This document shows, piece after piece, positions 23,547 to 31,221 of a DNA stretch of 33,756 nt. The DNA comes from an uncultured Bacteroidales bacterium (GTDB lineage Bacteria > Bacteroidota > Bacteroidia > Bacteroidales > FEN-979): assembly GCA_903828645.1 (NCBI GenBank), contig CAIKNA010000183.1:1-33756 (forward strand). The letters run 5' to 3'. The notes beneath the pieces were generated by a model, which searched no databases, was not told the origin of the DNA, and was given only the letters and a program-made list of their open reading frames with translations. The translations under genes and the position numbers were made by a program. Position 1 is the first letter of the stretch, and every line of letters starts with the position of its first letter.

Positions 23547-24242
23547 TCAACCGGTTTCACTGATCTGGCGGAGTTGTTTTGCATTAAGCACCTCCATGGT
23601 GTTGGTGCTGAGGGTGAGGATTCCCTCTTCCTTGAATTCTTTCAGAATCCTGATCGCACTCTCTTTTGACATGCCCGACAGGTCGGCCAGGTCCTGCCGG
23701 GAGATTGTCATATCAAAAGGATTCTGACAATATATTTTATCGAGCAGGTAAAATATCACATCGGCGATGCGCCCGTGCATCTGTTTTTGAGTGAGGCTGA
23801 TTACCTGTTCAAAATTGAAAATGGACTGGAGTGAAACCCGTTTGATAAATTCTTCGGCAAAATCGGGGTTTTCGCGGATCAGTTTTTTAAAAACGGTGAC
23901 ATCAACCAGGCATGCGGTGCAATCTTCAACGGCAGCGGCAGAGTAGTAGTGACGGTTGTCGACATAGATTCCGGGACCGAAGATGTAATCGACCGGTTTG
24001 ATCAGGGCCAGGATTAAATTTTTGCCGTAACCTTCAATATAGATCTTGGCAAGTCCGGAGGTAACGCAAACAAAATAGGGAGAGGGGGTTCCCTGTTTAA
24101 AGATGATTTCACCGGCCTTGTAGCTTACCTGGAAACGACTGCCGTTGATGAGTTCAACTTCAAGCGGACTTAAATTTTTAAAAATGGAGGATTTGCAGTT
24201 GCAGTCGGCGCAATTGGATGAATGATGTATTTTGTTTACCAT
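23547..24242 (-). CDS. Crp/Fnr family transcription regulator
   Basis: 231 residues. The N-terminal cyclic-nucleotide-binding-like barrel covers ~20-140 ('KAGEIIFKQGTPSPYFVCVTSGLAKIY'). A long helix is followed by a C-terminal winged helix with recognition-helix text 'SRQDLADLSGMSKESAIRIL'. It has Cys11, Cys14 and Cys16 near the start ('NCADCNC') plus Cys108 and Cys111 in 'EDCTAC'. The layout recalls the N-terminal plus central Cys ligands of Fnr, although the spacing differs from E. coli Fnr. A redox or iron-sulfur/metal sensor is therefore possible but unproven. A good promoter and an Fnr-like palindrome lie upstream, which suggests autoregulation. It is adjacent to the cytochrome genes it may control. 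Confidence 0.9.
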   Translation of the reverse strand: MVNKIHHSSNCADCNCKSSIFKNLSPLEVELINGSRFQVSYKAGEIIFKQGTPSPYFVCVTSGLAKIYIEGYGKNLILALIKPVDYIFGPGIYVDNRHYYSAAAVEDCTACLVDVTVFKKLIRENPDFAEEFIKRVSLQSIFNFEQVISLTQKQMHGRIADVIFYLLDKIYCQNPFDMTISRQDLADLSGMSKESAIRILKEFKEEGILTLSTNTMEVLNAKQLRQISETG

Positions 24243-24281
24243 CTTATACGGCTCCCAGGGCCTGATTTTTTATTAAGCAGA

Positions 24282-24312
24282 CAAAGTTAGTGCTAAATTG
24301 ATATAAAACAAA
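24282..24312 (-). promoter_or_regulatory. Bacteroidetes-type promoter of the Crp/Fnr gene
   Basis: On the minus strand TTTG (24312 to 24309), a 19-base spacer and TAACTTTG (24289 to 24282) match the TTTG-N19-TAnnTTTG consensus without mismatch. The start codon is 39 bases downstream. Confidence 0.8.
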
Positions 24313-24341
24313 TTTAGCGGCCCTTTTTATCAATGGGAGAA

Positions 24342-24355
24342 TTGAGATATGTCAA
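24342..24355. promoter_or_regulatory. Fnr/Crp-type palindrome upstream of the regulator gene
   Basis: TTGAGATATGTCAA fits TTGA-N6-TCAA and is identical in 13 of 14 bases to the reverse complement of the 23420-23433 site. It is centred about 60 bases upstream of the -7 box, a class-I-activator-like position, and ends one base before the asd stop codon. Confidence 0.65.
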
Positions 24356-24356
24356 C

Positions 24357-25346
24357 TTAGGCAAGACCGTTTGCGGAAAGGTATTCTGCTATCTGCACCG
24401 CATTGGTGGCTGCCCCTTTGCGAAGATTATCCGCGACAATAAAGAGGTTCAGTGAATTGGGCTGGGATTCGTCGCGACGGATCCTTCCAACGAATACGTC
24501 GTCTTTGCCCGCAGCGTCAAGGGGCATCGGGTAAATGTTGTTTTTAATATCGTCGCGGATGATGATGCCCGGGGTATTGCGAAGAAGATCAACGAGCCCG
24601 TTTATGTCAAAATCATGATCGAACTCCAGGTTTATCGCTTCGGAATGGCCTCCCAGCACCGGGACCCTCACAATGGTGGCGGTAATGCGGATGGTGTCGT
24701 CGGCAAGAATTTTATGGGTTTCATTCACCAGCTTCATCTCCTCGGAGGTGTACCCGTTTTCAAGAAAATCGCCTCCATGCGGGAAAAGATTCATGTCGAT
24801 CGGGTATGGATAGGCCATTTCCCCGACAATGCCTTTGCGTTCATTTTCAAGTTGCCTGACGGCCTTTGCGCCGGTTCCGGTAACAGACTGGTAAGTGGAA
24901 GCGACAATTCTTTTGATGTGGTATTTTGCATGAAGCGGGGCCAGGACCAAAACCAGCTGAATCGTGGAACAATTGGGGTTGGCAATGATTTTGTGATTCC
25001 TCGTCAGGATGGAGGCGTTTATTTCGGGAACGATCAGCGGAATTGCCGGATCCATGCGCCATGCAGAGGAGTTGTCGATCACTGTGACACCTGCTGAGGC
25101 ATAACGGGGAGCCCATTCCCTGGAGGCGGCGGCGCCGGCAGAAAATATGGCAATGTCGGGTTGCGCTGCAATTGCCTGTTCATGTGTGTGAATAAAATAA
25201 CGATGGCCGTTGAAGACCAGCGGGAGACCTGCCGATTTTTGGGAGGCAACGGGAATAAAGGTTTCGGGATAAATTTTATGCTCGTCAAGAACTTTGAGGA
25301 TCTCTCTGCCAACAAGCCCTGTGGCGCCTACTACTGCCAGTTTCAT
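24357..25346 (-). CDS. asd: Aspartate-semialdehyde dehydrogenase
   Basis: Reduces aspartyl-4-phosphate to aspartate-4-semialdehyde with NADPH, the branch point to lysine/diaminopimelate, threonine and methionine. 329 residues, normal length. The N-terminal nucleotide motif is 'VVGATGLVGREILKVL'. The catalytic Cys126 lies in 'ANPNCSTIQLVL', a Gln follows in 'STYQSVTGTGAKA', and the catalytic His234 is in 'GGHSEAINLEF'. The start ATG 25346 directly precedes the Rossmann motif, and a -7 box lies 13 bases upstream. It is apparently monocistronic and divergent from the lamin-tail gene. Confidence 0.97.
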   Translation of the reverse strand: MKLAVVGATGLVGREILKVLDEHKIYPETFIPVASQKSAGLPLVFNGHRYFIHTHEQAIAAQPDIAIFSAGAAASREWAPRYASAGVTVIDNSSAWRMDPAIPLIVPEINASILTRNHKIIANPNCSTIQLVLVLAPLHAKYHIKRIVASTYQSVTGTGAKAVRQLENERKGIVGEMAYPYPIDMNLFPHGGDFLENGYTSEEMKLVNETHKILADDTIRITATIVRVPVLGGHSEAINLEFDHDFDINGLVDLLRNTPGIIIRDDIKNNIYPMPLDAAGKDDVFVGRIRRDESQPNSLNLFIVADNLRKGAATNAVQIAEYLSANGLA

Positions 25347-25359
25347 GGTGTTTTTTTGG

Positions 25360-25391
25360 CAAAGATATGGAAAAACGGATAAACAGTTAAA
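25360..25391 (-). promoter_or_regulatory. Bacteroidetes-type promoter of asd
   Basis: On the minus strand TATCTTTG (25367 to 25360) matches TAnnTTTG. TTTA (25391 to 25388) is a one-mismatch -33 element 20 bases upstream. The resulting leader would be very short. Confidence 0.5.
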
Positions 25392-25480
25392 TGCATAAAC
25401 CAGTGTCCACCGCAGAGAAATTTGTTATCAACACTCCCGCCACTTTATTTAAAAAAACCGATTAATCCGAAAAATCAGCC

Positions 25481-28123
25481 ATGAAAACGCAAAATCTCTT
25501 CAATTCCCTCATTTCCCGCATTGCTTGCATTGTTTCCATTGCTTGCATTGTTTCCAATGCCCATTCCCAGGTAAAGGAAGATTTTTCAGACGGAAATTTT
25601 ACCGTAAACCCACCATGGACCGGCGATGTGACGCAGTTTGAGGTCAACTCCGCGGGGCAGCTCCATTTGAATTCGGCGGGCAGTGATACCTCTGTTTTGT
25701 TTACCCGAAGTTCACGTGTGAAAAATACGGAATGGAGTTTCTGGATGAAGCTTTCATTCAACACCTCCTCAAACAACCATGCAAGGGTTTACCTGGCTGC
25801 CGATACCTCCGTGCTTCTTTCCATTGCCAGCGCCTGCTACCTGCAGGCCGGGGGCGGGGATGACTCACTTTTTATCATGAAACTCGCTGGCGGAACTGCA
25901 AAAACAATGTTCAGGTTTAAATCATATAAAACACTCCATTCAACAAACACGCTCAGGTTTAAGATCCTCTGCGACGATTCCGGTCGCTGGGAGGCGCTGA
26001 TCGACACGACCGGGGGGGGTAACTTTATTTCAGATGGAACATTTTCCGACAATTCTTTTCCAGATGCACGGTGGTTCGGGGTCATGTGCCGGTACACTTC
26101 GAGCAATGCAACGAAATTTTATTTCGATGATTTTTATGCCGGGCCGATCCGGCATGATACGGCAGCCCCCCGCGTTATTTCGCTGGAGACATTGAGCGCA
26201 AAGGAGGTGCAGGTTGCTTTCTCAGAAACCGTTCAGCGCCGGGAGGCGGAAAACCCGGAAAATTACAGGGTTTTGCCCCAAGGTACCCTGCCCGATTCGG
26301 TCGTACCGGATGTTCATACCCCGGATCATGTTTCCATATTTCTTCATGATTCCATGGCACAGGGCAGTTTTGGTTCAATGCGTATCGGGAACATCCCCGA
26401 CTTATCAGGGAATCTCTTGGCGGATACGACTATCCGATTTTGCTTTTATGAAGCAAAACCGTATGATATCCTTATTCATGAAATCATGGCCGACCCTGAT
26501 CCCCCGGTTGAACTGCCCAATGGAGAATTCGTGGAATTATTCAACCGTTCGGCATTTCCTGTAAACCTGCGCGATTGGACAATTACCTATGGGAGCTATT
26601 CAAAAGGTTTCCCTTTCATAACCCTGCCTTCACAGAGATTTTTACTGGTAGCGAGGGATTCGGCCTATCTGCATTTTGGCAGATGTGCGGTCCTGTTCAC
26701 CTCGTCGACCTCCTTGTCCAATGAAGGAACAACCCTTGTCCTGAAAGACTCGCGGCATCACGTGATCCATGCTGTTTCCTACAGTCCCGACTGGTACCGG
26801 GGCTCTTTTAAAGGAGATGGCGGATGGTCGCTGGAGATGATAGATCCGTCGAACCCATGCGGTTGCGGGGAGAACTGGGCTCCCTCGAAGGATGCCTCCG
26901 GCGGCACACCCGGAAGGGCAAATTCCATTTCCGGGGCAAACCCCGATCTGAATGCACCGGTTGCCCTGAGAGCCGTTATCACCGGTTCGGCATTGCTTAA
27001 AGTGACCTTTTCGGAAGCGATGGACAGTGCATCAATGCTGACCGCAGCAAACTGGGCGATCACCCCTTTCGACACCCAGCCCGGCGGGGTTTTGCATCCG
27101 GAAGAAGTGATGCCGGTTTCACCGGGTTTCACCTCAGCGGATTTGTTGTTCTCCGAGAATTTTAAGAGAGGGGTAACCTATTCGCTGCGGATTCATGGCA
27201 ACCCGGAAGATTGTGCAGGCAACCGTTGTGACACCTCCCGGCCGGTGAGGGTGGCCATTCCTGATTCAGTAACCCCCGGGGATGTGGTCATCAACGAAAT
27301 TTTATCCAATCCTGCCTCAGGAGGATCGAGGTTTGTGGAATTGTTCAACCGTTCGGAAAAGACCATTGACCTTCAGACACTGGTACTTGCCAGCCGCGAC
27401 ACGGCGGCAGGAGTTCTTGCCAATGCGGTACCGCTGGCTGCAGGCGGATACCTTTTGTTCCCGGGGGATTATATCGCCCTGACCCCTCATCCTGAAGATA
27501 TCCGCGACCGTTACCACCCGGCCTTTCCGGAAGCCATTGCCGCGATGAGCGGATTCCCGGTATTCGGAGACGATACGGGTACGGTTGTGATTGCCAGGAA
27601 AGACAACATGGTGATCATCGACAGGATGAAATACAACCCGGCCATGCATTATCCATTGCTGGTGACCACCGAAGGGGTTTCGCTCGAACGTACCAATCCT
27701 GATCTGCCTGCGGATGATCCCGAAAACTGGCATTCGGCGGCTGAAACAGCCGGTTTTGCAACGCCCGGTTACCGGAATTCCCACTGGTATTTGCCCGGCG
27801 AGGCCAACGGAGAGGTGATGATCAGCCCGGAGATATTTTCTCCGGATAATGACGGGCGTGATGATTTACTGATGGTGACCATCAGGGAGAAAGATTCCGA
27901 TTATGCCGTGAACATCGTGGTTTATGATGCCAGAGGCCGGGTGGTCAGGCAGATAGCCAACAACGTTTTGGTTGGCAGCGAAGCTGTTTTCACCTGGGAC
28001 GGGACGACCGCAACGCGAACCAAAGCCCCCCTGGGTATTTATGTTTTGCTCATTGAACTGGTACGGCCGGATGGAACCGTGAGGAAAATTAAAAAAACAG
28101 TGGTCCTTGGGGGGAAATTGTAG
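25481..28123 (+). CDS. Secreted lamin-tail-domain protein with gliding-motility-type C-terminus
   Basis: 880 residues. The signal peptide runs to about residue 29 ('SNAHSQ') and contains a duplicated 6-residue unit. An N-terminal concanavalin-like, probably carbohydrate-related, region covers ~30-200. Two Ig-like segments follow ('VQVAFSETVQRREAENPENY', 'LKVTFSEAMDSASMLTAANW'), each before a lamin-tail domain ('ILIHEIMADPDPP...GEFVELFNRS' and 'VVINEILSNPASGGSRFVELFNRS'). The end carries 'ISPEIFSPDNDGRDDLL...VVYDARGRVV', close to the FlgD-like/CHU_C gliding-motility-associated C-terminal domain, a presumed type IX secretion signal. The protein is therefore likely exported to the cell surface. 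No catalytic motif was recognised. Confidence 0.85.
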   Translation: MKTQNLFNSLISRIACIVSIACIVSNAHSQVKEDFSDGNFTVNPPWTGDVTQFEVNSAGQLHLNSAGSDTSVLFTRSSRVKNTEWSFWMKLSFNTSSNNHARVYLAADTSVLLSIASACYLQAGGGDDSLFIMKLAGGTAKTMFRFKSYKTLHSTNTLRFKILCDDSGRWEALIDTTGGGNFISDGTFSDNSFPDARWFGVMCRYTSSNATKFYFDDFYAGPIRHDTAAPRVISLETLSAKEVQVAFSETVQRREAENPENYRVLPQGTLPDSVVPDVHTPDHVSIFLHDSMAQGSFGSMRIGNIPDLSGNLLADTTIRFCFYEAKPYDILIHEIMADPDPPVELPNGEFVELFNRSAFPVNLRDWTITYGSYSKGFPFITLPSQRFLLVARDSAYLHFGRCAVLFTSSTSLSNEGTTLVLKDSRHHVIHAVSYSPDWYRGSFKGDGGWSLEMIDPSNPCGCGENWAPSKDASGGTPGRANSISGANPDLNAPVALRAVITGSALLKVTFSEAMDSASMLTAANWAITPFDTQPGGVLHPEEVMPVSPGFTSADLLFSENFKRGVTYSLRIHGNPEDCAGNRCDTSRPVRVAIPDSVTPGDVVINEILSNPASGGSRFVELFNRSEKTIDLQTLVLASRDTAAGVLANAVPLAAGGYLLFPGDYIALTPHPEDIRDRYHPAFPEAIAAMSGFPVFGDDTGTVVIARKDNMVIIDRMKYNPAMHYPLLVTTEGVSLERTNPDLPADDPENWHSAAETAGFATPGYRNSHWYLPGEANGEVMISPEIFSPDNDGRDDLLMVTIREKDSDYAVNIVVYDARGRVVRQIANNVLVGSEAVFTWDGTTATRTKAPLGIYVLLIELVRPDGTVRKIKKTVVLGGKL
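25520..25555 (+). repeat. Two 18-bp tandem repeats inside a signal peptide
   Basis: The 18-base unit ATTGCTTGCATTGTTTCC occurs twice exactly, in frame, duplicating 'IACIVS' in the signal peptide hydrophobic core of the lamin-tail protein. A gain or loss of one unit would keep the frame but change the core length. Confidence 0.9.
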
Positions 28124-28131
28124 CTTCAAAT

Positions 28132-28175
28132 AAATGCAAAATGCAGATTGCAAAGTTAAAATGCAAAGTAATAAT
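28132..28175 (+). repeat. Left 44-bp inverted repeat arm
   Basis: An AT-rich arm built from variants of TGCAAAGT/AAATGCAAA. It pairs perfectly with 28707-28750. From 28149 it overlaps the first of two ~40-base direct repeats (the second begins at 28189), so the arm seems to contain its own internal repetition. Confidence 0.9.
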
Positions 28176-28258
28176 TCAAAAGAGAAAGTGCAAAGTTAAA
28201 ATGCAAAGTAAAATTTAAAAGAGAAATTGAAAAGGATAAAATTATAATTGGAATTGCG

Positions 28259-28648
28259 ATGGGAAGCTTTTCGGATGAATTGTCAAAACGGTTTCTTTTT
28301 TTTGCGGTCAATATTATAAAAATTGAAAAACAGCTTTGTATAAGTTATTCAGGAAGGCATCTTTATGGCCAGCTTTTTCGTGCAGGAACATCTGCAGGTG
28401 CAAATTATGAAGAAGCAAGAGCCGGAGAAAGCATGGCGGATTTTATTCATAAAATGCAGATAGTTCTAAAGGAACTTCGGGAATCAGGTTTTTGGATAAA
28501 AGTTATTCTTGCCTCCAAATTGATTCCAGCCGAAAATGAAGTTTTAAACCAAATTTTTAATGAGGCAACAGAATTATCAAACATCACCGCCAAATCAGTC
28601 CTTACCGCCAAATCAGTCCTTACCGCCAAATCAAAATCCGGCAAATAA
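28259..28648 (+). CDS. Four-helix-bundle protein (S23/23S rRNA intervening-sequence family)
   Basis: 129 residues. The family core is clear: 'SKRFLFFAVNIIKIEKQL', 'GRHLYGQLFRAGTSAGANYEEARAGES' and 'DFIHKMQIVLKELRESGFWIKVI'. These proteins form four-helix bundles and were first seen in intervening sequences of 23S rRNA genes. Their biochemical role is not established, although the related fold Avd binds nucleic acid. The C-terminus ends in a repeated hexapeptide (TAKSVL) from an 18-base tandem repeat. ATG 28259 is the first good start; the frame is open upstream without another ATG. The gene lies inside 44-bp perfect inverted repeats. Confidence 0.88.
   Translation: MGSFSDELSKRFLFFAVNIIKIEKQLCISYSGRHLYGQLFRAGTSAGANYEEARAGESMADFIHKMQIVLKELRESGFWIKVILASKLIPAENEVLNQIFNEATELSNITAKSVLTAKSVLTAKSKSGK
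28586..28633 (+). repeat. 18-bp tandem repeat at the 3' end of the four-helix-bundle gene
   Basis: ACCGCCAAATCAGTCCTT occurs twice exactly, followed by the first 12 bases of a third copy, encoding TAKSVL repeats. It is in frame and is probably slippage. Confidence 0.9.
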
Positions 28649-28654
28649 TCACCT

Positions 28655-28705
28655 TTACCTGAGCAAAGTGTTATTTTAGATTTCCACACCCTTACCTGAG
28701 CAAAG
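28655..28705 (+). repeat. 14-bp direct repeats between gene end and right arm
   Basis: TTACCTGAGCAAAG occurs at 28655-28668 and again at 28692-28705, 37 bases apart, inside the inverted-repeat unit between the stop codon and the right arm. Confidence 0.8.
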
Positions 28706-28706
28706 G

Positions 28707-28750
28707 ATTATTACTTTGCATTTTAACTTTGCAATCTGCATTTTGCATTT
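28707..28750 (-). repeat. Right 44-bp inverted repeat arm
   Basis: The exact reverse complement of 28132-28175. It ends 2 bases before the stop codon of comF on the minus strand. If transcribed from either side the two arms would form a 44-bp RNA stem, long enough for RNase III cleavage (inference). Confidence 0.9.
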
Positions 28751-28752
28751 TT

Positions 28753-29442
28753 TTACATCACGGCCGTTGCAATGCAGGCAACGCTGATCCTTACCCCGGG
28801 AATTATACCCAGCGCCAGGATCGACGACTCCAGCGTCGCCCCGGTGGTGATCACATCGTCGACGAGCAAAAGGTGTTTGCCCTTCCAGTCCTGAGGGGAA
28901 TTGACCGTAAAGATCTCTTTCACATTCTCATACCGGCTGAACCTGGATTTCCTGGTTTGTGTTTCGGTGGCTTTTATACGTGACAGGAGGAGGGTATTCA
29001 CCGGGATGTTCATCGAACCGCTCAGCCCGATGGCAAATTGTTCACTTTGGTTATATCCCCGCTGCATCTGTTTTTTCCTGTGCAGCGGAACCGGGATGAT
29101 CGCGTCGGCCGAATTGAAATGGGGTGAATATTTCAACAAATGACCATACCTCTTGCCCAGGTATATTCCGACATCTTTCCTTCCTTTGTATTTCAGCTGG
29201 TGGACAAGTCGCTGCACGTTGCTTCCCTTGTGGAAATAGAGGAAGGCTGCCCCGGTTTCAATCTCCACCCTTCCGCGGAAGAGGCATGAGACCGGATTTT
29301 CAGGATCCTGGTGAAAATTTGTTTTCGGGAGGTGATATTCGCAGAAGTGGCAGATGGTCTCTTCCTTATTCCAAAGGTTGTTGCCGCAACCTGCGCAGAT
29401 CCGGGGAAAAATGAGAGATATGAAGTCGCCGAGGTATTTCAT
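28753..29442 (-). CDS. comF: ComF family phosphoribosyltransferase-like protein
   Basis: 229 residues. An N-terminal zinc ribbon (C16, C19, C31, C34; 'CAGCGNNLW', 'CHFC') is followed by a phosphoribosyltransferase-type domain. The domain has 'PVPLHRKKQMQRGYNQSEQFA' and the PRPP-loop text 'LLLVDDVITTGATL' near residues 195-208. In naturally competent bacteria ComFC takes part in DNA uptake or processing; elsewhere the reaction is uncertain (family knowledge). ATG 29442 starts the conserved 'DFISLIFPRICAGC' opening. Its stop codon lies 2 bases from the inverted-repeat unit. Confidence 0.93.
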   Translation of the reverse strand: MKYLGDFISLIFPRICAGCGNNLWNKEETICHFCEYHLPKTNFHQDPENPVSCLFRGRVEIETGAAFLYFHKGSNVQRLVHQLKYKGRKDVGIYLGKRYGHLLKYSPHFNSADAIIPVPLHRKKQMQRGYNQSEQFAIGLSGSMNIPVNTLLLSRIKATETQTRKSRFSRYENVKEIFTVNSPQDWKGKHLLLVDDVITTGATLESSILALGIIPGVRISVACIATAVM

Positions 29443-29532
29443 GGCAGTTGTTTCCGCTTAATCGGGAAAGAAGGGGAAAGGTGAACCATTATTGAAAAAA
29501 AACTTGTAGGTTTGATTAAAATTTACCCGGGA

Positions 29533-31221
29533 ATGAATACACCTCCGTTACTTGATATCCAGGACCTGGCAATTGGTTTTGCCTCCGGTGCGGGGGAACT
29601 GACCGTGGTGGATCATGTTTCGTTCAGCCTGTATGAGTCGGAAACCCTTGCCGTGGTGGGAGAATCCGGTTCAGGCAAGACCGTTTCGGCTTTGGCTGTG
29701 TTAAAGTTGATTCCCTCGCCTCCGGGAAGAATTTCAAGCGGGAGAATATACTTCAGGAATGGTGAAGCACCTGCGAAGGATCTTTTGCAGATGGACGAGC
29801 CGGAGATGCAGAAGATCCGGGGCCGGTCAATTTCCATGATCTTCCAGGAGCCCATGACTTCGTTGAACCCGGTTTTTACCTGTGGCGACCAGGTGACGGA
29901 GAGCCTGAGGGTTCACCTGGCATATACCAGGAAACAGGCACATGAAAAAGTGCTCGACCTCTTCAACGAAGTGATGCTGCCTCGACCGGCAGAGGTTTTC
30001 AGGGCCTACCCGCACCAGCTTTCGGGGGGTCAGAAGCAGCGGGTGATGATCGCCATGGCGATTTCGTGCAACCCGGCACTCCTGATTGCCGATGAACCGA
30101 CCACAGCACTGGATGTGACCGTTCAAAAAACCATTCTCGAACTGATGAAAAACCTCCAGGTATCCCGGAAAATGAGCATTCTGTTCATCACCCACGACCT
30201 TGGAGTTGTGGCAGGTTTTGCCGACCGTGTTCTGGTGATGAACAAGGGGAAAATAGTGGAGGAGGGTCCTGTTGAAGATATTTTCCACAAACCCGTGCAA
30301 CCCTATACGCGCGGGTTGCTGGCGTGCCGTCCCCCGCTCGGTGTAAGGCTCAACCGGCTTCCTACGATTGAAAAATATATGACGGGCGAAGGGGTTGAAT
30401 CAGAAGGCATCATCACCCCGTTGCAACGAAAAACAGCCCACGAAAGGATATATGCTGGCGAGCCGATCCTGAAAGTAGAAAAACTTGGCAAGCGGTTCGG
30501 ATCGTTTACAGCCCTTGAACAGGCAAGTTTCCTGGTTTATCCAGGTGAAACCCTTGGCATTGTGGGGGAGTCGGGAAGTGGAAAAACAACCCTCGCAAGG
30601 GTTGTGCTTGAACTCATTCCCGCCACGGAGGGAAGAATTATTTACCGGGAGCAGGATATCACGAAGCTGACACACGGAGACCTGAAAAAATTACGCAAGG
30701 ATCTTCAGATCATATTCCAGGACCCATATTCTTCCCTGAATCCAAGGCTTGCCATTGGCCCTGCCATTCTTGAACCGATGAAGGTTCACGGGTTGCACGG
30801 CAACGACCCGGCACGGAAAGCAAGGGTGATGGAGCTGCTCCGGAAAGTCGGTTTGAATCCCGACCATTTTTACCGTTACCCCCACGAGTTTTCGGGCGGC
30901 CAGCGGCAACGGATCTGCATTGCCCGGGCATTGGCCGTTGAGCCCCGGCTGGTCATCTGCGACGAGTCGGTTTCGGCGCTCGATGTTTCCATCCAGGCGC
31001 AGGTATTGAACCTGCTGAATGATCTGAAAAAAGATTTCGGGCTCACCTACATTTTTATTTCACACGACCTGTCGGTGGTTAAATTCATGTCGGACCGGCT
31101 GATCGTGATGAAAAACGGCAAAATCGAGGAGATGGGCGAAGCGGACGAGGTGTATGCAAATCCGCAGTCGGCGTATACCAGGATGTTGTTGGCGGCGATA
31201 CCGCGTGAACGCGTATCGTAG
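29533..31221 (+). CDS. Fused DppD-DppF-type ABC transporter ATPase
   Basis: 562 residues from ATG 29533; a TTG at 29512 would add seven, but the family opening 'PLLDIQDLAIGF' favours the ATG. It has two complete ATPase halves. The first has Walker A 'GESGSGKT' at 43-50, 'LSGGQ' at 163-167 and Walker B Asp187/Glu188. The second has Walker A at 345-352, 'FSGGQRQR' from 453, and Walker B 'CDESVSALD' from Asp477. Each half ends with the oligopeptide-type extension ('PVQPYTRGLLACRP', 'NPQSAYTRMLLAAIP'). The family energises peptide or nickel uptake. No permease or binding-protein gene is nearby, so the partners are encoded elsewhere. Confidence 0.93.
   Translation: MNTPPLLDIQDLAIGFASGAGELTVVDHVSFSLYESETLAVVGESGSGKTVSALAVLKLIPSPPGRISSGRIYFRNGEAPAKDLLQMDEPEMQKIRGRSISMIFQEPMTSLNPVFTCGDQVTESLRVHLAYTRKQAHEKVLDLFNEVMLPRPAEVFRAYPHQLSGGQKQRVMIAMAISCNPALLIADEPTTALDVTVQKTILELMKNLQVSRKMSILFITHDLGVVAGFADRVLVMNKGKIVEEGPVEDIFHKPVQPYTRGLLACRPPLGVRLNRLPTIEKYMTGEGVESEGIITPLQRKTAHERIYAGEPILKVEKLGKRFGSFTALEQASFLVYPGETLGIVGESGSGKTTLARVVLELIPATEGRIIYREQDITKLTHGDLKKLRKDLQIIFQDPYSSLNPRLAIGPAILEPMKVHGLHGNDPARKARVMELLRKVGLNPDHFYRYPHEFSGGQRQRICIARALAVEPRLVICDESVSALDVSIQAQVLNLLNDLKKDFGLTYIFISHDLSVVKFMSDRLIVMKNGKIEEMGEADEVYANPQSAYTRMLLAAIPRERVS

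Larger units (their letters stand above)
28132..28750. mobile_element. 619-bp unit with 44-bp perfect terminal inverted repeats carrying an S23/IVS-type gene
   Basis: Bases 28132-28175 and the reverse complement of 28707-28750 are identical over all 44 positions and diverge immediately outside and inside. The unit encloses one gene (28259-28648). It sits exactly between two convergent genes, starting 8 bases after one stop codon and ending 2 bases before the other. The left side also contains a second, imperfect copy of the arm's inner part at 28189-28228 (40-base period). The layout resembles intervening sequences of 23S rRNA genes, which are stem-loops with the same protein family inside (established), but here it is intergenic. 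No transposase is present. Mobility is inference. Confidence 0.65.

Noticed and set aside
28586-28633. Short regular repeats as a possible CRISPR fragment
   Set aside because: The units are contiguous with no spacers, lie in frame inside a gene, and no cas genes are near.
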